This document shows, piece by piece, positions 1 to 5,649 of a DNA stretch of 5,686 nt. The position numbers were made by a program, and so were the translations under genes. The stretch's first letter is position 1, and each line of letters opens with the position of its first letter. The stretch spans positions 1,238-6,923 of the forward strand of contig NVTT01000103.1 of the NCBI GenBank assembly GCA_002401655.1. Reading direction: 5' to 3'. This DNA is from Gammaproteobacteria bacterium. GTDB taxonomy: Bacteria > Pseudomonadota > Gammaproteobacteria > Enterobacterales > Kangiellaceae. Below the pieces are notes generated by a model that saw only the letters and a program-made list of their open reading frames with translations, was not told where the DNA came from and made no database searches.

Positions 1-2166
1 TGCAACTGCATCATAAACAGCATTTGCAACTGCGGCTGCCACGGGAGGAGTTCCCGGTTCCCCGCCTCCTCCTAACGAATTTCCACTATCAATAATATGA
101 ACTTCAATTTCCGGTGATTCGCGCATTCTTAACATGGGATAACTATCAAAATTCCCCTGTTGTACCGAGCCATTTTCAATCGTAATTTCTCCAAACAAAG
201 CGGCGGTTAATCCATAAATAATGCCGCCTTCCATTTGCGCAATTAGTCCGTCTGGATTAATCGCTGTTCCCGCATCAACAACACAGGTAATTTTTTTAAT
301 TTTTATTTTTTGATCGATGACTTCAATTTCTGCTACTTGCGCAACAATTGTATTAAATGATTTATGAATGGAAATTCCTCGTCCTTGTCCATCAGGTAAA
401 GATTGTGACCAATTTGATTTTTCAGCAACTAGTTTTAAAACTGTTTGCATACGAGGTTGTTTATTGAGTAGTTCGAATCGAAATCGATAGGGGTCGATTG
501 AATTTTTATTAGCCATTTCATCAATAAAAGATTCTGTGAAAAAAGCATGATGAGAATGATCAACACTGCGCCATGGTCCAAAAGGTATATGAGTCACACT
601 GTCTGTATAATGAACCCATTGATTGGGAATATCATAGGGACTATGAGGTGCTTCTTCTGGTTCGTGTTTATCAACATATTGATTCACCCAATGAGTAGGC
701 TTGCCTTTTTTATTAAGTCCCGCCTTAAATCGACTAATGTTTGCCTGTCGATAAAAGTCCTGTCTAGTATCTTCTTCCCGTGACCAAATAACTTTTACCG
801 GTGTATCCAACTGCAATGCAATCTTAGCGGCTTGAATGGCGTAATCAGCAATCGCTCGTCGCCCAAAGCCACCACCAAGTAAATGATTTTGCACACTAAC
901 ATTTTCTACCTCAAAACCAATCGCCTCGGCAACTTCTGCTCTAAAGCCTAAAGGGTTTTGACATCCTGTATAAATAGCGCAATGACCGTCTTTTATTTCA
1001 ACTGTACAGTTGAGAGGCTCCATGGTGGCATGGGCTAAATAAGGGACTTTATATTCCGCTTCAATTTGTTGATGGGTTTGATCAATTCGATCTTCACCAT
1101 CACCTACTTTGATGTCTGTTTGCTCGTCACCATTTTCAATCGCATCTTTCATTGATTGTTTAAATTGACTATAAATGTTTTCGCTAGAAACTAAATCATT
1201 TTCAGTTTCACTCCATTTAATTGTCAAAGATTCTAAAGTTTGAGTCGCTTGCCAATAACTACTACTAATAACCGCTACGGCACTATCTAATTTTATGACT
1301 TTTGAATTTGGATGTTTTTTTAAGTTTTCCACCAAAGTATTATCGTCAACCTCTAATAACTTCCCGCCAAATACCGGTGATGATTTAACCGCCGCGTAAA
1401 CCATGTTGGGCAATTCTTTATCAATTCCAAATTGAGCCATTCCATTTATTTTATTAGCGATATCTAAACGTTGAGGAGAAGTCCCAACTATTTTATAATC
1501 CACCGGAGATTTTAATTGTGGATTAGATGGTGGTGTCATTTTTGATGCAACGGTTGCGAGCTCTGCGTAACTTAATTTTCTTTTAGTTTTCCCATGTAAA
1601 ACAAAATTATTCTTCGCGTTTAATTCATCTTTTGATACTTGCCAAACATCCGCTGCCGCGTCCATTAACATCGCTTTAGCTGATGCGCCAGCAACTTGCA
1701 TTGCATGAATGCCTGTGGTTCTAATAGCCGTGCTACCACCGGTAATTTGTAGACTTAGCATTTGAGTTATTTTTAGGAATGCGCCATTAACGCTTTGAAC
1801 TAATATTTTAGGGATAATTACATCGCCAATAATAAACCCTCGACCCAACGCATAGTTTGCGTATTCTGCATCGGCTGGCGCTTCTAACACATCAACACTC
1901 GACCAGTCAGCGTCTAATTCTTCGGCTAACATCATTGGTAGGCTTGTGTGTACACCTTGGCCCATTTCGCAGTGGGGAACAATCACACAAATACGGTTAT
2001 CAGGTGTTATTTTTACCCAAGCGTTAACTAGCATTTCATCATCTTGAGTTACTAAATCTTTAAGACTAGGCACTCTATTTCCTGGTCTAATCGCTACGCC
2101 AACAATCAACGCGCCACTTGAGAGTATGCCTGCTGTAATAAACGATCTTCTTGTGATTTTTTTCAT
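1..2166 (-). CDS. IorB-like molybdopterin-binding oxidoreductase subunit (xanthine dehydrogenase family), C-terminus off the window
   Basis: This is the large molybdenum-cofactor subunit of a xanthine dehydrogenase/aldehyde oxidoreductase family enzyme, of the type annotated as isoquinoline 1-oxidoreductase beta subunit. The frame is open for 722 codons from ATG 2166 to the left edge. The N-terminus has a twin-arginine signal (R6-R7-S-F-I, then a hydrophobic run), which fixes the start and implies folded export to the periplasm. Visible family motifs are MGQGVHT (about residues 68-74), MEPLNCT (382-388), GGGFGRR (431-437), GPWRSV (530-535), and near the end GGGGEPGTPP with E703, the expected active-site glutamate beside molybdenum. 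Family members are usually about 730-750 residues, so only some 15-25 residues are missing. No clear Shine-Dalgarno precedes the start. The usual small 2Fe-2S partner (IorA) is not upstream; it could lie beyond the left edge. The substrate cannot be deduced; aldehydes or N-heterocycles are typical of the family. Confidence 0.93.
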   Translation of the reverse strand, partial: MKKITRRSFITAGILSSGALIVGVAIRPGNRVPSLKDLVTQDDEMLVNAWVKITPDNRICVIVPHCEMGQGVHTSLPMMLAEELDADWSSVDVLEAPADAEYANYALGRGFIIGDVIIPKILVQSVNGAFLKITQMLSLQITGGSTAIRTTGIHAMQVAGASAKAMLMDAAADVWQVSKDELNAKNNFVLHGKTKRKLSYAELATVASKMTPPSNPQLKSPVDYKIVGTSPQRLDIANKINGMAQFGIDKELPNMVYAAVKSSPVFGGKLLEVDDNTLVENLKKHPNSKVIKLDSAVAVISSSYWQATQTLESLTIKWSETENDLVSSENIYSQFKQSMKDAIENGDEQTDIKVGDGEDRIDQTHQQIEAEYKVPYLAHATMEPLNCTVEIKDGHCAIYTGCQNPLGFRAEVAEAIGFEVENVSVQNHLLGGGFGRRAIADYAIQAAKIALQLDTPVKVIWSREEDTRQDFYRQANISRFKAGLNKKGKPTHWVNQYVDKHEPEEAPHSPYDIPNQWVHYTDSVTHIPFGPWRSVDHSHHAFFTESFIDEMANKNSIDPYRFRFELLNKQPRMQTVLKLVAEKSNWSQSLPDGQGRGISIHKSFNTIVAQVAEIEVIDQKIKIKKITCVVDAGTAINPDGLIAQMEGGIIYGLTAALFGEITIENGSVQQGNFDSYPMLRMRESPEIEVHIIDSGNSLGGGGEPGTPPVAAAVANAVYDAVA

Positions 2167-2212
2167 AATTTATCGACCATATAATCAGTCTATTAGTTCA
2201 TCCAGACTTCTT

Positions 2213-2249
2213 AAAATCTCCCCTAGCCCCTCTTCGCAAAGAGGGGGAC
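2213..2249. repeat. GC-rich hairpin, probable dispersed intergenic repeat
   Basis: CCCCTCTT (2227-2234) pairs perfectly with AAGAGGGG (2239-2246) around a CGCA loop. It is flanked by AAAATCTCCCCTAG on the left and GGAC on the right. The GC-rich block stands out in an AT-rich intergenic gap. Its form (AAATC, C-runs, short stem, G-run) resembles small dispersed hairpin repeats seen between genes in many bacterial genomes; that assignment is from memory of such repeats, not from a second copy in this window. Neither side carries an immediate T-run, so a classic rho-independent terminator is unlikely, although the hairpin lies within the leader of the downstream oxidoreductase gene and could affect its transcript. 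Confidence 0.55.
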
Positions 2250-2250
2250 A

Positions 2251-2282
2251 TCTTGATTTTATTCAATAATATGTAATCAAGA
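2251..2282. repeat. Inverted repeat TCTTGATT / AATCAAGA
   Basis: A perfect 8-bp inverted repeat (2251-2258 with 2275-2282) encloses a 16-nt AT-rich spacer that itself contains the palindrome TTATTCAATAA (2259-2269). The element ATCTTGA recurs at 2311-2317 and 2335-2341, the latter within CTTGAATCAAG at the end of the protease gene. It could be an operator upstream of the oxidoreductase gene or a weak transcript hairpin; there is no direct evidence for either. Confidence 0.4.
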
Positions 2283-2325
2283 GAACGGTAAGATGATAAG
2301 GGGAAAAAGTATCTTGAGCTACAGA

Positions 2326-2847
2326 CTACCGCAGATCTTGAATCAAGGTCAAATGGTTGCCTTTTTGGCGAAATTCAATTTGTTTTAGAGCGCTCATACC
2401 TAAAAGAATTTCTTCGCCTTCCATACTAGGATTAATCGTTGCTCTAACGTTATACAGAGTGATTGCGCCAATGCTAATGCTATCGATTTTTGTATCATAA
2501 GCTACAGCTGTTCCGTTGGCGGTATTAACCAAATATTTTTGACCCCGCTGTAAATTAAGATAGCTTTCTAGCGCGCCAGGAATAGCAACGTTAGTCGCGC
2601 CAGTGTCCAATAAAAAAACAACCGCTTTATCATCAATTGCTCCATTGGTCACATAGTGCCCTTGACGATTGCGCTTCAATTCAACCTTAATAACATTTTC
2701 TAATCTTTCACTTGAGGGTGATTGGTTGGGATTGACTTGTCTTTCCTCTACACCAGCAAAAAAATAAGTTAATAATGCAATCGCAATAATCCAAGCGATT
2801 ATTGTCATTCCTTTTCCTAAACCTTCTATATTTGCATCATCTTGCAT
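2326..2847 (-). CDS. Membrane-anchored retropepsin-like aspartic protease (clan AA, TIGR02281-like)
   Basis: A 173-residue protein with one predicted N-terminal membrane segment (about residues 14-31, after a short charged N-terminus), a polar linker (34-55) and a single retropepsin fold domain (about 60-170). The catalytic motif is LLDTGAT with D81-T82-G83; the second family signature is ILLGMSAL (147-154). Having one DTG means it should act as a homodimer, as in retroviral proteases and bacterial relatives such as Caulobacter PerP. The topology predicts the catalytic domain in the periplasm, though the natural substrate is unknown. Length fits the family. The ATG (2847-2845) follows the TAA of the MATE gene with no intervening base, so translation is probably coupled to it; there is no strong separate ribosome binding site. 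Confidence 0.88.
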   Translation of the reverse strand: MQDDANIEGLGKGMTIIAWIIAIALLTYFFAGVEERQVNPNQSPSSERLENVIKVELKRNRQGHYVTNGAIDDKAVVFLLDTGATNVAIPGALESYLNLQRGQKYLVNTANGTAVAYDTKIDSISIGAITLYNVRATINPSMEGEEILLGMSALKQIEFRQKGNHLTLIQDLR

Positions 2848-4185
2848 TTAAAATTCCAACTTTTTATTCATCTCTCTTCGAGCCAACCACAAGCTAATAA
2901 ACATTTGAATAACCACCGTTGAAACGGATAAATACCAAACATGAATGATTTGAAAGTCGGGTTGTTTAGAAGCCCAAACGGCGGGCACAACAAATAATAC
3001 CATTCTTGACGCCATACTATAAAAAGCCGGCCATGTATTACCAAGTCCCTGTAATAGACCTGAACAACAAAATATGATCCCAGAGGGAACATAATTAAAA
3101 GCAATAATTTGTAAAAACATTACACCCACGGCAATTACTTCTGCATCTTTTGAAAATGGCGTTAATAAAACATCCGCAAAATACATGCTTAACATTGCCA
3201 AAACCATCAATAAAATAGAGATTAAAATGATGGTAGTTTTAAACGATTGAATCACTCTTTCTTTTTGTTTAGCTCCAAAGTTTTGACCTACAACCGCGGG
3301 TAATGCAAAAGCTAATGCTAGTGCAGGAACAAAAATAGCCTGCATGACTCTAGAACCTAGCCCAAATCCGGCTTGTGCCGATGGACCAAATCCTTTAATA
3401 AGCCAAAATATAACGGCGGTATAAAAAAACATTAACAAGAATTCGCCACCGGCAGGAAAGCCAATACCAATAATTTTTTTCCAATAAATCATTTGTGGTT
3501 TAATCAATTTTTTGGAAACACCAACATATCGCTCAAGCTTATGAAAATACCGCCACATGATGACAACTGCAATCGCTATTGAAATAGAACTCGCTAAACC
3601 CGCACCAGCAACACCCATTGGAACGCCGGTAAACCACCCTTTAATTAGGATAGGCGATAGGATGATATTAAGCCCTAAACCGATTAGTTGAACGATCATC
3701 GCAGGTTTGACTATACCTGTTCCGCGTAAAGCAGAACCCATGGCAACCAAAGCGAACTGTAAAGCTAAGTTAGGCATAAACCAATAAAGATAGGTTAAAC
3801 CTTGTTCAATAGTGGCGGCATCGTCAGAAATAGTTTCTAAATAATTGATGGAAAACGAATAGCCTGCTCCAAGGGTGACTAAACCACAAATAAAGGCAAT
3901 TCCAATCGATTGATTAAAAATGATATTGGAGGTTTTTCTATCTTTTTCACCCACCGCTTTAGATATTAGCGCGACAGTTCCAACGGCGAGGATTTGGGAA
4001 ATACCAAAAACAACAAATGCTAAATTACCCGCTGCATTAACTCCCGCTAGTGCGACACTCCCCAGCTGACCAACAAAATAGAGATCAACTAAATAGTAAA
4101 CAGTTTGCACAATCATGCCGATAGCAATGGGGATTGCCATGCTGATAACGTGTTTGGTGATTGAGCCTTGGGTGAGATCTTTCAT
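2848..4185 (-). CDS. MATE family multidrug/cation efflux transporter
   Basis: A 445-residue polytopic inner-membrane protein with about 12 hydrophobic segments, the normal size for the MATE (NorM/MepA/DinF) family, which exports cationic drugs or metabolites using Na+ or H+ gradients. The N-terminus MKDLTQGSI leads into TM1 with D34 (LVDLYFVGQLG), an aspartate at the position conserved for cation coupling in the family. The two pseudo-symmetric halves are visible: ISKAVGEKDRK (74-84) matches GQNFGAKQKER (300-310), and GSALRGTGIVKPA (150-162) matches SGLLQGLGNTWPA (375-387). The gene starts 51 nt after the end of intI on the same strand. Its stop abuts the start of the aspartic protease gene, suggesting a two-gene operon. 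The substrate cannot be told from the sequence. Confidence 0.95.
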   Translation of the reverse strand: MKDLTQGSITKHVISMAIPIAIGMIVQTVYYLVDLYFVGQLGSVALAGVNAAGNLAFVVFGISQILAVGTVALISKAVGEKDRKTSNIIFNQSIGIAFICGLVTLGAGYSFSINYLETISDDAATIEQGLTYLYWFMPNLALQFALVAMGSALRGTGIVKPAMIVQLIGLGLNIILSPILIKGWFTGVPMGVAGAGLASSISIAIAVVIMWRYFHKLERYVGVSKKLIKPQMIYWKKIIGIGFPAGGEFLLMFFYTAVIFWLIKGFGPSAQAGFGLGSRVMQAIFVPALALAFALPAVVGQNFGAKQKERVIQSFKTTIILISILLMVLAMLSMYFADVLLTPFSKDAEVIAVGVMFLQIIAFNYVPSGIIFCCSGLLQGLGNTWPAFYSMASRMVLFVVPAVWASKQPDFQIIHVWYLSVSTVVIQMFISLWLARREMNKKLEF

Positions 4186-4215
4186 TGAATTGTTAGCATT
4201 GTTTTAATGGTGCGA

Positions 4216-4224
4216 ATTCTAGCA
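4216..4224 (-). promoter_or_regulatory. Candidate extended -10 promoter for the MATE/protease pair
   Basis: On the minus strand the intI-MATE gap contains TGCTAGAAT, an extended -10 (TGn plus five of six matches to TATAAT). The predicted start near 4209 would give a leader of about 24 nt before the MATE ATG at 4185. No good -35 box lies 16-18 nt upstream, which is tolerable for extended -10 promoters. This would let the pair be transcribed independently of intI. Confidence 0.4.
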
Positions 4225-4236
4225 TGAAAACTAATG

Positions 4237-5223
4237 TTAAAAATCTATCGGACTTTTTACTCCGGCGTTGCCTTGTTTGATTACATGAGTATAGATTTCT
4301 GTGGTGGATACGTCACTGTGTCCTAAAAGCTGTTGAACTGTTCTGATATCACTTCCTTTAATAAGTAATTGAGTCGCAAAGGTATGGCGAAAAGTGTGAC
4401 TTGAGGCTTTTTTATTGATCTCAGATTTACGAATAGCTAACATGATTTGCCGGGAAAGAGTTGCTTTATTTATATGGTGCCTACGCTTTTCTCCACTTCT
4501 AGGATCCGTACTAATTACGTGAGACGGAAATAAATACTGCCACTTTAGTTCTATTGCGGCGTTTTGGTATTTTCGCGAAAGAGCGTTGGGTAAGTAAACC
4601 TCACCATGACCATTGCCAAGATCTTGTTTATGTAAAATGGAAACTGAAATGATTTGATCCTTTAATTGCTCTTTAAGTCTTTCTGGTAGAAGTGTAATTC
4701 GATCTTTATCGCCCTTTCCGTTTCGAACAATAGTTTGGTTCATGCCAAAATCAATATCCTTAATTCGCAATCGAATCAACTCTGAAATCCGTAGACCGGT
4801 TCCATACATTAGCTTAGTCATAAGTTTATGGTTACTATTCAAGTTATCAATGACGGAAAGAGCTTCTTCATGAGTAAAAACCGTCGGAATACGCCTATTA
4901 CGCTTAGATGTTTTAAAATTTAGCTTCCCTAAATCTTCACGCTGTAAAAATTTTGAAAATAAGAAAATAAGTGCGTTTAACGCCGTCCGCTGGGTAGATT
5001 TAGAACAATATCGTTGTAAAACAAGGTAGTTTAAAAAATCCTCAATTTCTTTTTCGCCCATTTCTTTTGGATGCTTTTTATCATGAAATCGAATAAACCT
5101 TAACACCCAGGAAACGTAAGTTTTCTCAGTGGCATATGCTAGATTTCGAGAACGTATGAAAAGACGTAATCTATCTATAAACCGATCAGATGAGTGAGCG
5201 ATGTAAACAGGTATATCATTCAT
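4237..5223 (-). CDS. intI: Integron integrase (IntI, tyrosine recombinase)
   Basis: A 328-residue tyrosine recombinase of the integron type, which inserts and excises gene cassettes by recombining attI and attC sites. The N-terminal SAM-like core-binding domain covers about residues 13-95; the catalytic domain covers about 112-315. Expected active-site residues are all present: R145 (GTGLR), K170 (GKGDKDR), H276 and R279 (HTFRH), H302 (LLGH) and Y311 (EIYTH). The IntI-specific insert that separates it from XerC/D is clear (about 214-258), with WQYLFPS, STDPRSG and RRHH; the ending GVKSPIDF is also typical of IntI. Length matches the family (about 320-340), with no disruption, so the enzyme looks intact. 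The start has a good ribosome binding site 8 nt upstream and a -35 box at a sensible distance. It points away from the window's right edge, where the attI site and cassettes would normally lie. Confidence 0.96.
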   Translation of the reverse strand: MNDIPVYIAHSSDRFIDRLRLFIRSRNLAYATEKTYVSWVLRFIRFHDKKHPKEMGEKEIEDFLNYLVLQRYCSKSTQRTALNALIFLFSKFLQREDLGKLNFKTSKRNRRIPTVFTHEEALSVIDNLNSNHKLMTKLMYGTGLRISELIRLRIKDIDFGMNQTIVRNGKGDKDRITLLPERLKEQLKDQIISVSILHKQDLGNGHGEVYLPNALSRKYQNAAIELKWQYLFPSHVISTDPRSGEKRRHHINKATLSRQIMLAIRKSEINKKASSHTFRHTFATQLLIKGSDIRTVQQLLGHSDVSTTEIYTHVIKQGNAGVKSPIDF

Positions 5224-5231
5224 TTTACCAA

Positions 5232-5237
5232 TCCCTT
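5232..5237 (-). promoter_or_regulatory. Ribosome binding site of intI
   Basis: AAGGGA on the minus strand, 8 nt before ATG 5223. It is the best Shine-Dalgarno match in the window and supports the chosen intI start. Confidence 0.7.
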
Positions 5238-5256
5238 GAAGCTTAAACTACTCATT

Positions 5257-5285
5257 AAACTAGTACTTATACCTAACTATGTCAA
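5257..5285 (-). promoter_or_regulatory. Candidate intI promoter
   Basis: A perfect -35 hexamer TTGACA (5285-5280 on the minus strand) is followed after 17 nt by TAGTTT (5262-5257), a poor -10 (three of six matches). Transcription would start near 5250, about 27 nt before the ATG. A strong -35 with a weak -10 suggests low basal expression or dependence on regulation. No LexA box of the E. coli type (CTGT-N8-ACAG) overlaps it, unlike many integron integrase promoters. Confidence 0.5.
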
Positions 5286-5317
5286 GGGTTAACAAATTAA
5301 AATCTAATTATTTAAGA

Positions 5318-5345
5318 AAACAATCAAACAGTTTGATGATTGTTT
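5318..5345. promoter_or_regulatory. Operator-like palindrome, copy 1, nested in a longer inverted repeat
   Basis: The core ATCAAAC-A-GTTTGAT (5323-5337) is a perfect 15-bp palindrome. A second, overlapping inverted repeat, AAACAATCA (5318-5326) with TGATTGTTT (5337-5345), shares its centre region only partly. The core lies 37 nt upstream of the intI -35 box, centred about 80 nt before the predicted start. Its size and odd-base centre suit a homodimeric helix-turn-helix repressor such as a TetR-type protein; the protein itself is not in the window. Confidence 0.6.
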
Positions 5346-5441
5346 AGCTATTTCAGAGAGTAAATGCAGATAAACCCGAAGTCACTGGTCTTCATACAGG
5401 CCAACTCTAAATCTCACCGTTAGCGTCATTCAAAAAAACTA

Positions 5442-5454
5442 TCAAACTGTTTGA
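5442..5454. promoter_or_regulatory. Operator-like palindrome, copy 2
   Basis: TCAAAC-T-GTTTGA is a perfect 13-bp palindrome, identical to copies 1 and 3 except at the central base of copy 1. Its centre is 118 bp from copy 1. It lies about 41 nt upstream of the -35 box of the rightward promoter candidate. Confidence 0.6.
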
Positions 5455-5475
5455 GCTTTCATAATTAATTATCGT

Positions 5476-5482
5476 GTTGAAT
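5476..5482 (+). other. Possible attI core-site match (GTTRRRY)
   Basis: GTTGAAT is the only plus-strand match to the integron core consensus GTTRRRY in the region upstream of intI, and it has the orientation expected of attI (reading away from intI). A 7-base degenerate motif occurs easily by chance, and I see no supporting second IntI binding site or a cassette boundary, so this is a weak candidate. Confidence 0.2.
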
Positions 5483-5495
5483 GATAACTAACTCA

Positions 5496-5524
5496 TTGAT
5501 TTGTTGAGGTAGACTAGTTATATT
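5496..5524 (+). promoter_or_regulatory. Candidate rightward promoter (Pc-like position)
   Basis: TTGATT (5496-5501, four of six matches to TTGACA) and TATATT (5519-5524, five of six to TATAAT) are separated by exactly 17 nt. The promoter points away from intI, which is the direction of the cassette promoter in standard integrons. It lies between palindrome copies 2 and 3, so both could act on it. Confidence 0.5.
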
Positions 5525-5544
5525 TAGAAAATCTAAAAAATTAA

Positions 5545-5580
5545 TCTATCAATCAGGTATCAATCAAACTGTTTGATAGA
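5545..5580. promoter_or_regulatory. Operator-like palindrome, copy 3, with extra half-site
   Basis: The core ATCAAAC-T-GTTTGAT (5563-5577) is again a perfect 15-bp palindrome, centred 122 bp from copy 2. In addition TCTATCAA (5545-5552) is inverted in TTGATAGA (5573-5580), and TATCAATCA is directly repeated at 5547-5555 and 5558-5566 with an 11-bp period, close to one helical turn. The core overlaps the extended -10 candidate at 5574-5582, a position suited to repression of rightward transcription. Confidence 0.6.
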
Positions 5581-5582
5581 AT
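5574..5582 (+). promoter_or_regulatory. Alternative rightward extended -10 element
   Basis: TGATAGAAT is an extended -10 (TGn plus TAGAAT) that overlaps the right half of palindrome copy 3. No good -35 is seen 16-18 nt upstream. It is a weaker alternative to the promoter at 5496-5524 for the gene beginning at the right edge. Confidence 0.3.
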
Positions 5583-5613
5583 CTACTGTTGTACAAATCG
5601 CTGCGCGAGGCTA

Positions 5614-5620
5614 GCTTAAC
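5614..5620 (-). other. Possible core-site match in inverse orientation (RYYYAAC)
   Basis: GCTTAAC reads GTTAAGC on the minus strand and fits RYYYAAC/GTTRRRY. It could be the outer arm of an attC or a chance match. The sequence to its right within the window does not fold back into an attC-like hairpin with a partner GTTRRRY. Confidence 0.15.
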
Positions 5621-5649
5621 CAGCACTTACCACTGTGAGAGACACGGGA

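Noticed and set aside
547..783. A 78-codon plus-strand open frame.
   Set aside because: It lies antisense within the oxidoreductase gene, whose minus-strand frame carries family motifs through the whole stretch; the plus-strand protein has no recognisable features.
2221..2282. A rho-independent terminator for the MATE/protease pair.
   Set aside because: The GC-rich stem is not followed directly by a T-run on either strand, so it is better described as a hairpin repeat.
2868..3104. A 78-codon minus-strand open frame overlapping the MATE gene.
   Set aside because: It is an alternate frame inside the 3' part of the MATE gene, whose own frame encodes conserved motifs and membrane segments here.
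5224..5345. A LexA box controlling intI.
   Set aside because: No CTGT-N8-ACAG match overlaps the promoter; the nearby palindromes have a different sequence and symmetry.
5318..5580. A CRISPR array suggested by the evenly spaced palindromes.
   Set aside because: The repeated unit is only 13-15 bp, the spacers are over 100 bp and there are just three copies; this does not fit CRISPR architecture.
5318..5580. PsrA-type binding sites.
   Set aside because: The half-sites resemble CAAAC/GTTTG, but the one-base centre differs from the 2-4 base gap I recall for PsrA, and no fatty-acid genes are present; the regulator is left unnamed.
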